Source of the DNA: Pseudoroseomonas aestuarii
Lineage (GTDB): Bacteria > Pseudomonadota > Alphaproteobacteria > Acetobacterales > Acetobacteraceae
Assembly (NCBI RefSeq): GCF_042651065.1
Contig: NZ_JBHSCH010000028.1
Location: 1-48,765, forward strand
Direction of reading: 5' to 3'
Length of the DNA: 48,765 bases
The notes below the pieces were generated by a model. That model did not search any database. It was not told the DNA's origin and saw nothing but the letters and a program-made list of their open reading frames with translations. Of this stretch, positions 1-8,098 are shown in pieces. The position numbers and the translations under genes were made by a program. Every line of letters begins with the position of its first letter. The first letter of the stretch is position 1.

Positions 1-1
1 C

Positions 2-391
2 GCCACCCTGCCCGCCGCGCCCCCGGCCCCGCGGCCCTCCCCCTCCGCCCTGCATGTCGGCCACCAGCCCGGCGGGCTGGACCACCAGCGCTGGAAGGAT
101 CTGCGCCGCGGCCGCACCCGCCCGGAGCGGACGCTGGACCTGCATGGCCGCCGCGCGCAGGAGGCCTATCTGGCGGTGCGGGGCTTCCTGTTCTCCGCCC
201 ATGCCCAGGGGCTGCGCTGCGTGGCGGTGGTGACGGGCAAGGGCCCGGCGCCGGATGGCGGCGTGCTGCGGCGGGAGCTGCCGCACTGGCTGAACGCGCC
301 CGACCTGCGGCCGCTGCTGCTCGGCGCGGCGCACCCGGTGCCGAACCAGGGGGTGGTGCACCTGCTGCTGCGCCGCCGCCGCGCCCCCTGA
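2..391 (+). CDS. Smr-domain protein (C-terminal part, 5' end outside window)
   Basis: The open frame runs in from the left edge, so only the last 129 residues are visible. They contain a Smr (small MutS-related) domain: an LDLHG motif near visible residues 48-52 is followed by the TGKG motif about 35 residues later and a hydrophobic LLLRRRR end. Smr domains are DNA/RNA-binding nicking nucleases; stand-alone copies of this size are common in alphaproteobacteria, and the cellular role is not well fixed. The stop is 10 bases before the XRE regulator, so the two are probably co-transcribed. In many alphaproteobacteria smr lies next to mltA. Here mltA is about 31 kb away on the other strand. Confidence 0.85.
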   Translation, partial: ATLPAAPPAPRPSPSALHVGHQPGGLDHQRWKDLRRGRTRPERTLDLHGRRAQEAYLAVRGFLFSAHAQGLRCVAVVTGKGPAPDGGVLRRELPHWLNAPDLRPLLLGAAHPVPNQGVVHLLLRRRRAP

Positions 392-401
392 GGCGCCGCG
401 C

Positions 402-752
402 GTGACCCCCTTCGGCGCCAGGCTGCGCGCGCTGCGCGAGGACCGGGGCGTGACGCTGCAGCAGCTCGCCGCCGCGCTGCATGTCTCGGCCGCCTATCTC
501 TCGGCGCTGGAGCACGGGCGGCGCGGCCGGCCCTCGGCGGGGCTGATCCACCAGGTGAACGAGTATTTCGAGCTGATCTGGGACGATGCGGAGGAGATGG
601 TGCGCCTCGCCCGCCTCTCCCACCCGCGCGTGACACTCGACACCGCCGGCCTCTCGCCGGAGGCGACCGAGCTGGCCAACCTGCTCGCCGCGCGCATTCG
701 CACCCTGCCGCCCGAGACGCTGCGCGCGATGCGGCGGCTGCTGGGCGAATAG
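402..752 (+). CDS. XRE-family helix-turn-helix regulator
   Basis: A 116-residue protein starting at GTG 402. Residues about 5-60 form a Cro/C1-type HTH: RLRALREDRGVTLQQLA, then HVSAAYLSALEHGRRGRPS. The EHGRRGRPS signature is typical of a small alphaproteobacterial XRE family often found beside smr. The rest is a short helical tail with no ligand-binding domain, so it is probably a dimeric DNA-binding protein of unknown target. It follows smr by 10 bases. The stop codon (TAG 750-752) lies inside the first unit of a 23-bp tandem repeat. Confidence 0.85.
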   Translation: MTPFGARLRALREDRGVTLQQLAAALHVSAAYLSALEHGRRGRPSAGLIHQVNEYFELIWDDAEEMVRLARLSHPRVTLDTAGLSPEATELANLLAARIRTLPPETLRAMRRLLGE

Positions 753-813
753 CGCCGCTGGCGCAGGGCGAATAGCGCTGCTGGCGCGGGGCGAATAGCG
801 CCGCTGGCGTGGC
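745..813 (+). repeat. 23-bp tandem repeat spanning the XRE stop codon (about 3 copies)
   Basis: Units start at 745, 768 and 791; each begins GCGAATAGCGC and differs by one or two bases. The first unit holds the last codons and stop (TAG) of the XRE gene. Because 23 is not a multiple of three, the three TAGs fall in all three forward frames. The third unit degrades about 28 bases before the next start codon. Confidence 0.9.
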
Positions 814-840
814 GCGCGCGGCGGGCGTAGCGTGCCGCGC

Positions 841-1710
841 ATGTCGAACTGGCACGTCGCTTCCGAAACAGGGGTCCTGACGGACGTCCTCGTCTGCCCC
901 CCGGATCATTACCGGTGGATCCCCACCAACAGCATCGCCCGCCGCACCCTGTCGGAGAACCGGCAGGCGCCGGCGCCGGCGCATCTGGCCGCCCAGCACG
1001 CCGAGCTGGTGGCGGCGATGCAGGAGGCCGGCGTCACCATCCACCGGCTGACGCCGGAGCCGCACCTGCCCTACATGGCCTATACGCGCGACAGCGTGGT
1101 GATGACCCACCGGGGCGCCGTGCTGTGCCAGCTCGAGCGGCCGCAGCGCCGGGGCGAATACGCCGCGCTGATCGACTTCCACGCCGCCCATGGCAGCGCC
1201 TTCTGGCGGAAATCCTCCGCCGGCACGCTGGAGGGGGGCGACATCCACATCCTCCGCCCCGGCCTGGCGCTGATCGGCCATTCGGGCGGCCGCACGGACG
1301 AGGCGGGGGCGGAGCAGTTCGCCGGCTGGCTGCGCGCCGAGGGCTGGGAGGTGCGCCTCGAGCCGTTCGACGAGCACTTCCTGCATCTCGACGTGCTGTT
1401 CTGCATGGCCGCGCCCGGCCTCGCCGTGGCCTGCACCGAGGTGCTGGACGACACGCTGCTCGGCTGGCTGGCCGACCACGGCATCCGCTGCATCCCCGTC
1501 TCTTACCGCGAGGTGATGCAGCTCGGCTGCAACGTGCTGGCGCTGGGCGGGGGGCGTGTTATCTCCGCGCGCGGCAACCAGGGGCTGAACGCCGCGCTGC
1601 GCGCCGAGGGCCTCACCGTGCTCGACCCCGAATTGTCGCTGTTCACCCTGGGTGGCGGCGGCCCGCATTGCCTGACCTGCCCGCTGGCGCGGGTGGAGGA
1701 GACCGCATGA
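841..1710 (+). CDS. Dimethylargininase / amidinotransferase-fold hydrolase
   Basis: A 289-residue protein of the guanidine-modifying (GME, pentein) superfamily. The visible signature is LEGGDIH near residues 132-138, then an FDEHFLHLD block, NVLALGGGRVIS, and the C-terminal GGGPHCLTCPL, whose first Cys (about residue 277) matches the catalytic cysteine of the family. The closest family role is hydrolysis of methylated arginines to citrulline and methylamines; arginine deiminase-like or other guanidine substrates cannot be excluded. I chose ATG 841; GTG 832 is an in-frame alternative. The stop overlaps the next start (ATGA), so it is translationally coupled to the FAD dehydrogenase. Confidence 0.8.
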   Translation: MSNWHVASETGVLTDVLVCPPDHYRWIPTNSIARRTLSENRQAPAPAHLAAQHAELVAAMQEAGVTIHRLTPEPHLPYMAYTRDSVVMTHRGAVLCQLERPQRRGEYAALIDFHAAHGSAFWRKSSAGTLEGGDIHILRPGLALIGHSGGRTDEAGAEQFAGWLRAEGWEVRLEPFDEHFLHLDVLFCMAAPGLAVACTEVLDDTLLGWLADHGIRCIPVSYREVMQLGCNVLALGGGRVISARGNQGLNAALRAEGLTVLDPELSLFTLGGGGPHCLTCPLARVEETA

Positions 1711-3116
1711 CCCCCCTTCTCGACATCACGCCGCTCGACACCACGCCGCTCGACACGGTGCTGGCCGCCGCCCGCGACTTCCTGGGCGAGCGCCTCTCCA
1801 CCAACGCCTCCATCCGCGAGCAGCATTCGCGCGGCGAGGACGCCAACCCGCCGGTGCTGCCGGACGCGGTGGCCTTCGTGGAGAGCACGGCGGAGGTCTC
1901 CCGCCTGCTGGCGCTGTGCCACGCGCAGGGCGTGCCGGTGACGCCCTTCGGCGCCGGCACCAGCCTGGAGGGGCACGTGGTGCCCGTCCGGCGCGGCATC
2001 AGCCTCGACCTCAGCCGCATGAACGCGGTGCTGGAGGTGAATGCCGAGGACATGGACTGCCTGGTGGAGCCGGGCGTCACCCGCCACCAGCTGAACGACT
2101 TCCTGCGCGACCAGGGGCTGTTCTTCCCCGTCGATCCCGGCAGCCACTGCACGCTGGGCGGCATGGTGGCCACCCGCGCCAGCGGCACCAACGCCGTGCG
2201 CTACGGCACCATGCGCGAGGCGGTGATGGGCCTCGAGGTGGTGCTGGCCGATGGCCGCGTCATCACCACCGGCGGCCGCACCCGCAAGGCCGCCAATGGC
2301 TACGACCTGACGCGGCTGATCATCGGCTCCGAGGGCACGCTCGGCGTCGTCACCAAGATCCGCCTGCGGCTGCACGGCATCCCGGAGGCGACCACCGCCG
2401 CCGTCTGCCAGTTCGACAGCCTGCAGGCGGCGGTCGAGACCGTCATCATGACGATGCAGGCGGGCATCCCGGTGGCGCGCATCGAGCTGGCGGATGCCGA
2501 GCAGATGCGCGCCTCCATCGCCTATTCGAAGCTGCCCTACGCGCCGCTGCCGACGCTGTTCCTGGAGTTCCACGGCAGCCCGAACGGCGTGCGCGAGCAG
2601 GCCGAGGCGGTGGAGGCGCTGGCCGCCGAGATGGGCGGCAAGGGCTTCGCCTGGGCCGAGGACGCCGAGACGCGCGGCCGGCTGTGGAAGGCCCGGCACG
2701 ACGCCTGGTGGGCGGCCAACGCCCTCTACCCGGGCTGCCGCGGCATCACCACCGATGTCTGCGTGCCGATCTCCCGCCTGGCCGAGGCCATCACCGGCGC
2801 CAAGGCGCTGGCCGAGGCGGCGGGGCAGAACACCTGCATCGTCGGCCATGTCGGCGACGGCAACTACCACGTCGTCATCCTGTTCCCGGCCGACGACCCG
2901 GAAGGGCTGGAGAAGGCCTGGGCGCTGGACCGGCAGATCGTGGCGCAGGGGCTGGCGCTGGGCGGCACCTGCTCGGGCGAGCACGGCATCGGCCTCGGCA
3001 AGCGGGAGTTCCTGGTGCAGGAGCACGGCGCCGAGGTGCTGGACATCATGCGCGGGCTGAAGGCCACGCTGGACCCGAAGGGGATCCTCAATCCCGGCAA
3101 GCTGTTCCTGAACTAG
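1707..3116 (+). CDS. FAD-binding oxidase, D-lactate/glycolate dehydrogenase (GlcD/Dld) family
   Basis: A 469-residue flavoprotein. The N-terminal FAD_binding_4 (PCMH-type) domain shows PFGAGTSLEGHV at about residues 82-93, DPGSHCTLGGM and GSEGTLGVVT. The C-terminal FAD-oxidase_C domain ends GHVGDGNYH, GTCSGEHGIGLGK and NPGKLF. The SGEHGIG and HVGDGN motifs are diagnostic of cytochrome- or quinone-linked D-2-hydroxyacid dehydrogenases (D-lactate, glycolate, 2-hydroxyglutarate). The start overlaps the preceding stop (ATGA at 1707-1710). No glcE/glcF follows; the gene ends at a palindromic repeat. A LutA/GlcF-like cysteine-rich protein is encoded 27 kb away beside the second copy of that repeat, which may or may not be meaningful. 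The exact substrate is not readable from the sequence. Confidence 0.88.
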   Translation: MTPLLDITPLDTTPLDTVLAAARDFLGERLSTNASIREQHSRGEDANPPVLPDAVAFVESTAEVSRLLALCHAQGVPVTPFGAGTSLEGHVVPVRRGISLDLSRMNAVLEVNAEDMDCLVEPGVTRHQLNDFLRDQGLFFPVDPGSHCTLGGMVATRASGTNAVRYGTMREAVMGLEVVLADGRVITTGGRTRKAANGYDLTRLIIGSEGTLGVVTKIRLRLHGIPEATTAAVCQFDSLQAAVETVIMTMQAGIPVARIELADAEQMRASIAYSKLPYAPLPTLFLEFHGSPNGVREQAEAVEALAAEMGGKGFAWAEDAETRGRLWKARHDAWWAANALYPGCRGITTDVCVPISRLAEAITGAKALAEAAGQNTCIVGHVGDGNYHVVILFPADDPEGLEKAWALDRQIVAQGLALGGTCSGEHGIGLGKREFLVQEHGAEVLDIMRGLKATLDPKGILNPGKLFLN

Positions 3117-3118
3117 AT

Positions 3119-3223
3119 TTCTTCTTTTTCTGAAGAAAAAGAAGCAAAAAGACTTTGTCAGCTTGGCGGCGCGCCATCAGCCAGCGCGGCGCCAACTGAC
3201 AAAAGTTTTTTGGTTCTTTTTTC
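3119..3223. repeat. Palindromic dispersed repeat, copy A (possible bidirectional terminator)
   Basis: An AT-rich 105-bp element between convergent genes. The left arm (3119-3156) starts with a perfect hairpin CTTCTTTTTCT/AGAAAAAGAAG. The right arm (3198-3223) pairs imperfectly with the left one, so the element can fold into one long stem; the central 41 bases are themselves nearly palindromic (TTGGCGGCGCG ... CGCGGCGCCAA). The arms are identical to copy B at 30249-30354 while the centre differs. T-runs follow stems on both strands, fitting a shared terminator for the dehydrogenase and the leftward gene. Confidence 0.85.
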
Positions 3224-3703
3224 TTAACCCGCCTTGGCGTAGCCGGCGCGCAGCTCCATCGCGCGGCGCGTCGGGTTGCGGGGCGCGCGCCGGGCCGGGC
3301 GGCCGCGCGCATCCAGGCGCTGCGGCGGACCTTCACGCAGGAAGCGCAGCAGCGCCGCCGCCGCCGCCTCCAGCGCGGCGCGCCCTTCCGGCGCCAGCGT
3401 GGCGCTGCCGGGCAGGAAGCGAATCTTCCCCTCCCGCACCACCGGCCGGCCGGGGCCGAACTCGGTCACCTTCATCGCCCGCTCCAGCATGGCGAGGTGG
3501 TCCGACTCGCTGAAGGGCACGCTGGTGGTGATGTCCACCGTCCAGCTTTTCAGCCGCGCCCAGAGCGCCCAGCCATGGATGTCGCGGGTTTCGAGCCCTT
3601 CGGCGGCGAGCGGCGCGATGGCCGCGCGCAGATGCCCCAGCACCACGGCGCGGCGCTCCTCCCAGAGGCCGCGAACGGCCTCCGTAGGAAAATATTCAGA
3701 CAT
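3224..3703 (-). CDS. Hypothetical protein, 159 aa
   Basis: Not recognised. ATG at 3703 is preceded by GGGAG at good spacing, which argues for this start over the upstream in-frame ATGs. The protein is soluble, with no signal peptide or membrane segment. The N-terminal half is mixed and Trp-rich (GLWEERRAVVLGHL, WALWARLKSW), followed by a VPFSESDHLAMLERAM segment; an alanine-rich helix (residues about 100-125) and a very basic, proline-containing tail follow. The stop codon abuts palindromic repeat A. It is divergent from the helicase gene across a 346-bp gap. I cannot assign a function. Confidence 0.6.
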   Translation of the reverse strand: MSEYFPTEAVRGLWEERRAVVLGHLRAAIAPLAAEGLETRDIHGWALWARLKSWTVDITTSVPFSESDHLAMLERAMKVTEFGPGRPVVREGKIRFLPGSATLAPEGRAALEAAAAALLRFLREGPPQRLDARGRPARRAPRNPTRRAMELRAGYAKAG

Positions 3704-4049
3704 TCTCTCAAGCTCCCGGTGGCATGGGCAAGGCCGGAGCGCGCCTGGCGCAACCGAGTCGCAGCCGGCGAACATCTCCATCCGCAGCGGCGTTTCAGGG
3801 CCGCGCGACGCTCCGTGCCGCTGGCCACCCACCATCGGCACAAGCCCAATGTGGGAATTTAAGCCTTCCTTGGCAAGCCCAAATGGTCACTCTTTGTTCT
3901 CTTTTTGCGGAGCAGCGGCGCGCCCGCCCCGCCCCCGCGCCACCGGCACGGCCGACGTGTAACACCGACGTGACTTGCCAGGGCACAAGCCCTTGGAATG
4001 GCATGATGTTCTTCTTACGTTCAGCACTTTCACGGAGTGTTGCCGGCCC
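3704..4049. other. Intergenic region between divergent hypothetical gene and helicase
   Basis: 346 bp with no convincing gene; it should hold the promoters of both flanking genes. Two less GC-rich stretches (about 3850-3905 and 3960-4030) are the likeliest promoter sites, but I find no clean -35/-10 pair. A ribosome-binding-like GGAG sits at 4034-4037 ahead of the helicase ATG. Confidence 0.4.
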
Positions 4050-5966
4050 ATGTCGCTGCCACGCCAGCTGCGCACGCATCAGCGCCGCCTCGCCGGGGTG
4101 GTGGCCGCCATCGCCGAGGGGCGCACCCCGGCACGGGACATCCTGGCCGCCGTGACGCCGGGCGGCGGCAAGTCGCTGCTGCCGGTGATCGCGGCGGCGC
4201 GGCTGAAGGCGGCGGGGCTGATCGACCGCGTCTGCTGGGTGGTGCCGCGCGACAGCCTGCGCCTGCAGGCCGAGGAGGCCTTCGCCGACCCCGCCTGGCG
4301 CGCCGCGCTGGGCCACGGCCTCACGGTGCGGGCGGCGGAGAACGCGCCCGACCCCTGCCGCGGGCTGGATGGCTATGTCACCACCTACCAGGGCATCGCC
4401 GCCGCGCCGGCGCTGCACCTGGCCGAGTTCCGCCGCCACCGCACCCTGCTGGTGGTGGACGAGATGCACCACCTGCCCGCCCTGCCCGAGACCGACCCCA
4501 TGGCGGCGGCGCAGGCGGAGGCGGCGCCGGAGGAGGACCTCGCCGGCGCCTGGTCGCGCGCGCTGCTGCCGCTGCTGGAATGCGCGGCGGTGCGGCTGCT
4601 GCTCTCCGGCACGCTGGAGCGGGCGGATGGGCGCGGCATCCTCTGGCTGCCCTACCGCAGCGGCCCGCGCGCCCGCACGCGGGAGGTGGAGCTCGATGCG
4701 CCGGGCTGGGCCGTCATCGGCTACAGCCGGGCGCAGGCGCTGGCCGAGCGCGCCGTGCTGCCCGTCACCTTCGGCGCCATGGATGGGGAGGCGCGCTGGC
4801 GGGACGAGGACGGCCACAGCCTCGGCCCGCACCGCCTCGCCAACCGCTTCCCGGACGAGACGACGCGCCCCGCCCTGTTCACCGCGCTGCGCACCGGCTT
4901 CGCCGAGGCGCTGCTGCACGAGGCCTTCCTGGCCACGCGCGACCTGCGCGCGCGCCGCCGGCAGGCGCGCGGCCTGCCGCCCGGCACCACGGCGCGGGGC
5001 CTGGGCAAGCTGCTGGTGGTGGCGCCGGACCAGGCCACGGCGCGGCACTATCTCGGCCTGCTGCGGCGCTGGGTGCCGGCGCGCGAGGCGGAGGAGGCGG
5101 TGGCGCTCGCCACCTCCGACAGCGGCGACGCGCAGCAGACGCTGGCTGCCTTCCGGCTGCGGCCGCAGCCCTCCATCCTGGTGACGGTGGCGATGGCCTA
5201 TGAGGGGCTGGACGCGCCGGAGGTGGCGGTGGTGGCGGCGCTGACGCATATCCGCTCCCGCCCCTGGCTGGAGCAGATGGTGGCGCGCGCCACGCGGGTG
5301 GACCCGCAGGCCGGCCCCTACGAGCAGCAGCGCGCGCTGGTCTTCCACCCCGATGACCCGCTCTTCGGCCGCTTCCGCCTGCGCATGGAGACCGAGCAGG
5401 GCACGCTGGCGCGCCGGCCGAAGCCGCGCCGCGCGCCGGGCGTGCTGCCGCTCTGGCTGCGCGACCAGCTGCCGCCGCGCGAGGGCATCACCCCGCTCGA
5501 ATCCAACGCCCTGGCGCTGCGCTTCGACACGCTGGCCCCCGGCCCCGAGCTGGCGCTGAAGCGCCCCGGGCTGGAGGCGGCGGCCGATGCGCCGGAGGCG
5601 CCCTCGGTGGCGGAGCGGCGGCTGCGCGCGCGCATCGGCGAGATGGTGGCGGCGCAGGCGGTGGAGGACGAGGCGATGCTGCAGGGCCCACGCTCGGGCC
5701 TGGGCGGCCCCGGCCTCTACCACCGCTACAACGCCACGCTGAAGCGGGTGCTGGGCAACCGGAGCCGCGCGCAGATGAGCCTGCTGGAGCTGGAGGCCGC
5801 CATCGGCTGGCTGGAGCGCAACCGGCTGGCGGACCACCAGCACCTGCTGGCCGGCGACCCGCGCTATGCCTGGACCGCCCGCAAGCGCGCCGAGTGGAGC
5901 CCCCCGGCCCGGCGCGGCGGCACGGCGCGGGCGGCGGAGGCGCCCCGCCGCCGGCAAGGCGGCTGA
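4050..5966 (+). CDS. Stand-alone superfamily 2 DEAD/DEAH-type helicase (ResIII-like)
   Basis: A 638-residue protein. ATG 4050 is used because GGAG lies 12 bases upstream and the family N-terminus (LRTHQRR) begins there. SF2 motifs in order: Q-like RTHQ (8-11), motif I TPGGGKS (36-42), motif II DEMH (137-140), motif III SGT (186-188), motif VI QMVARATR (409-416). A C-terminal region around residues 545-605 (GLYHRYNATLKRVLG, then EAAIGWLERNRL) looks like the conserved tail of phage-type helicases. There is no nuclease, protease or SNF2 domain, and no methyltransferase or other restriction partner nearby. Its role could be replication/repair, a phage remnant or a single-gene defence helicase. 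The C-terminal RRRQGG and stop are encoded by the first unit of a tandem repeat. Confidence 0.8.
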   Translation: MSLPRQLRTHQRRLAGVVAAIAEGRTPARDILAAVTPGGGKSLLPVIAAARLKAAGLIDRVCWVVPRDSLRLQAEEAFADPAWRAALGHGLTVRAAENAPDPCRGLDGYVTTYQGIAAAPALHLAEFRRHRTLLVVDEMHHLPALPETDPMAAAQAEAAPEEDLAGAWSRALLPLLECAAVRLLLSGTLERADGRGILWLPYRSGPRARTREVELDAPGWAVIGYSRAQALAERAVLPVTFGAMDGEARWRDEDGHSLGPHRLANRFPDETTRPALFTALRTGFAEALLHEAFLATRDLRARRRQARGLPPGTTARGLGKLLVVAPDQATARHYLGLLRRWVPAREAEEAVALATSDSGDAQQTLAAFRLRPQPSILVTVAMAYEGLDAPEVAVVAALTHIRSRPWLEQMVARATRVDPQAGPYEQQRALVFHPDDPLFGRFRLRMETEQGTLARRPKPRRAPGVLPLWLRDQLPPREGITPLESNALALRFDTLAPGPELALKRPGLEAAADAPEAPSVAERRLRARIGEMVAAQAVEDEAMLQGPRSGLGGPGLYHRYNATLKRVLGNRSRAQMSLLELEAAIGWLERNRLADHQHLLAGDPRYAWTARKRAEWSPPARRGGTARAAEAPRRRQGG

Positions 5967-6077
5967 GAAGCCGCCGCCGGCAAGGCGGCCGGAAAGCCAC
6001 GCCGCCGGCAAGGCGGCCGGAAAGCCACGCCGCCGGCAAGGCGGCCGAAAAGCCACGCCACCGGCAAGGCGGCTGAA
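5951..6077 (+). repeat. 26/28-bp tandem repeat at the helicase 3' end (5 copies)
   Basis: The core CCGGCAAGGCGGC starts at 5951, 5977, 6005, 6033 and 6061 (spacing 26, 28, 28, 28). Each unit contains a GCCGCCGGCAAGGCGGC stem-loop. The helicase stop (TGA 5964-5966) is in unit 1, and unit 5 also carries GGCTGA. Units are directly tandem with no unique spacers, so this is not a CRISPR array. Confidence 0.92.
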
Positions 6078-6345
6078 GCGGCGCAAAATCTAAAGCAAAA
6101 TTAATGAAATTGCCTCGACCTCGGCTTTTATGGCTAAGGGGCGTCGGGCAGTGCCGGGGAGGCCTGCGTCGCCATCCCAGGCCAGCCCGGAGGCCGCCGC
6201 GCGCGGCTCGCCCGCTGGCCGGCGGGGCCGGCGGCGCGGGGCAATGGCGGGGTCGTTCCGGTGCGTGACAGGACAGCCAATCTGCCCGAAAATAGTCGTG
6301 AGCCGGCAGGTTGAAGCCGGTCCAGTCCAAGGAGTCTTCGGCGCA

Positions 6346-7446
6346 ATGATCCGTCGTCAATTGCTGGCCGGCGGGGCCGTCATGGGGGCCTCGGCCCTGG
6401 CCGCCCCTGCCATCGCCCAGACCGCTCCCGAAATCCGCTGGCGCCTCGCAAGCTCCTTCCCGCGCTCGCTCGACACCATCTACGGCGCCGGCGAGCACGT
6501 GGCCAAGCGCGTCGCCGCGCTGACCGACAACCGGTTCCAGATCCGCGCCTTCCCGGCCGGCGAGCTGGTGCCCGGGCTGCAGGTGGCCGACGCCGTGCAG
6601 AACGGCACGGTGGAGTGCGCCCACACCGCCTCCTACTACTTCGTCGGCAAGGATCCGACCTTCGCCTTCGACGGCGCCGTGCCCTTCGGCATGAACATGC
6701 GCCAGACCAACGCCTGGCTGCAGCAGGGCGGCGGGCGCGACGTGCTGAAGGAATTCTTCGCCACCTACAACATGGTCTCCATCCCGGCCGGCAACACGGG
6801 CGCGCAGATGGGCGGCTGGTTCCGCAAGGAGATCAAGACCGTCAAGGACCTGGAGGGGCTGAAGTTCCGCGTCGGCGGCTTCGCCGGCAACGTGCTGCAG
6901 AAGCTCGGCGTGGTGCCGCAGCAGATCGCCGGCGGCGATATCTACCCGGCGCTGGAGAAGGGCACGATCGACGCCGCCGAGTGGATCGGGCCGTATGACG
7001 ACGAGAAGCTGGGCTTCAACCGCGTCGCGCCCTTCTACTACTACCCGGGCTGGTGGGAGGGGTGCCTCAACCTCTCCATGTTCATCAACAAGGCGAAGTA
7101 CGAGGAGCTGCCGCAGCTCTACAAGGAGGCGCTGGAGAGCGCCTGCCGCGACGCCACCATCGAGACGATGGCGAAGTACGACGTGCAGAACCCGCCCGCG
7201 CTGCGCCGGCTGATCGCCGGCGGCGCGCAGCTCCGCCCCTTCCCGCGCGACGTGATGCAGGCGAGCTACAAGGCGGCCTTCGAGCTGTATGAGGAGACAG
7301 CGGCGAAGAACGAGACCTTCAAGAAGGTCTATGCCCACTGGAAGGCCTTCCGCGACGAGCAGTATGGCTGGTTCCGCGTGGCCGAGTACAGCTTCGACCA
7401 GTTCGTCTATGCCATGTACGGCCAGGAGGCGCAGGCGCGCCGCTGA
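6346..7446 (+). CDS. dctP: TRAP transporter 1 substrate-binding protein (DctP, TakP-like)
   Basis: A 366-residue periplasmic receptor. ATG 6346 is preceded by AAGGAG (6329-6334). It begins MIRRQLLAGG and carries a cleavable, Tat-like signal ending AAPAIAQ. The mature part follows the 2-oxoacid-binding TakP subtype: SFPRSLDTIYGAGE, YYFVGKDPTFAF, PFGMNMRQTNAW, GGWFRKEI, KFRVGGFAGNVLQKLG, DAAEWIGPYDDEKLGF and YYYPGWWEG. TakP-type receptors bind pyruvate and other 2-oxo or lactate-like monocarboxylates, so such a ligand is inferred. It is first in the dctPQM operon and separated from dctQ by a strong GC hairpin. Confidence 0.88.
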   Translation: MIRRQLLAGGAVMGASALAAPAIAQTAPEIRWRLASSFPRSLDTIYGAGEHVAKRVAALTDNRFQIRAFPAGELVPGLQVADAVQNGTVECAHTASYYFVGKDPTFAFDGAVPFGMNMRQTNAWLQQGGGRDVLKEFFATYNMVSIPAGNTGAQMGGWFRKEIKTVKDLEGLKFRVGGFAGNVLQKLGVVPQQIAGGDIYPALEKGTIDAAEWIGPYDDEKLGFNRVAPFYYYPGWWEGCLNLSMFINKAKYEELPQLYKEALESACRDATIETMAKYDVQNPPALRRLIAGGAQLRPFPRDVMQASYKAAFELYEETAAKNETFKKVYAHWKAFRDEQYGWFRVAEYSFDQFVYAMYGQEAQARR

Positions 7447-7453
7447 CCGCGAC

Positions 7454-7484
7454 GCCGGCGCCGCCCCCCGCGGGCGGCGCCGGC
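7454..7484 (+). terminator. GC-rich hairpin between TRAP receptor and permease genes
   Basis: A perfect 13-bp stem GCCGGCGCCGCCC/GGGCGGCGCCGGC with a 5-base loop, 8 bases after the receptor stop and with no T-run. It looks like a partial terminator or RNA-stability element that would let the receptor be made in excess over the membrane subunits. Confidence 0.55.
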
Positions 7485-7518
7485 CCTCTTCAACTTCCAA
7501 CCCGGAGGGTTCCGGCGA

Positions 7519-8067
7519 ATGGGTGCCCTGCTTGGCTTCAGTCGGGCGATGGACCGTATCAACACGAGCATGGGCGTCGTCGCCTACTGGCTGGTCCTGC
7601 TGGCCGTCGTGACCAGCGCCGGCAATGCCGTGGTGCGCTACGCGTTCAGTTATTCCTCGAACGCCTGGCTGGAGGTGCAGTGGTACTTCTTCGCCGGCAT
7701 CGTCATGCTCGGCGCGGCGCCGACGCTGCTGCGCAACGAGCATGTGCGGGTGGACCTGGTGTTCGGCAACCTGTCGGAGCGCAAGCGGCTCTGGGTCGAC
7801 GTGTTCGGCCTGGTGCTGTTCCTGCTGCCCGCCATGGGGCTGATGGCCTGGATGACCTGGCCCTTCTTCCTCGACAGCTTCCAGCGCATGGAGGAATCCT
7901 CCAATGCCGGCGGGCTGATCCGCTGGCCGGTGAAGCTGATCCTGCCGGTCGGCTTCGTGCTGATCTGGCTGCAGGGCCTGTCCGAGCTGATCAAGCGGGT
8001 GGCGCTGCTGCGCGGCATCCGGCCCGATGCCGAGGTGGTCACCGAATACCACCGCCCCGACCAATAA
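7519..8067 (+). CDS. dctQ: TRAP transporter 1 small permease (DctQ)
   Basis: A 182-residue inner-membrane subunit with four hydrophobic segments (about residues 18-40, 50-72, 92-115 and 138-158). The family pattern WLEVQWYFFAGIVMLGAA and the EHVRVDLVF loop are present. ATG 7519 has a GGAGG at 7504-7508. It forms the complex with DctM that couples receptor-delivered substrate to the sodium gradient. The 31-base gap to dctM fits an operon. Confidence 0.88.
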   Translation: MGALLGFSRAMDRINTSMGVVAYWLVLLAVVTSAGNAVVRYAFSYSSNAWLEVQWYFFAGIVMLGAAPTLLRNEHVRVDLVFGNLSERKRLWVDVFGLVLFLLPAMGLMAWMTWPFFLDSFQRMEESSNAGGLIRWPVKLILPVGFVLIWLQGLSELIKRVALLRGIRPDAEVVTEYHRPDQ

Positions 8068-8098
8068 ATCCCACCCGTAGCGCGGAAACCTCACCCCG

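Noticed and set aside
5951..6077. Possible CRISPR array
   Set aside because: Units are directly tandem without unique spacers, and no cas genes are near.
3795..6086. Long open frame (763 codons) antisense to the helicase
   Set aside because: The helicase has full SF2 motifs on the other strand; the antisense product is His/Arg/Gln-rich low complexity, as expected from GC-rich third positions.
6130..6345. Longer N-terminus for the TakP-like receptor
   Set aside because: The extra 72 codons are low complexity and would bury the signal peptide; AAGGAG supports ATG 6346.
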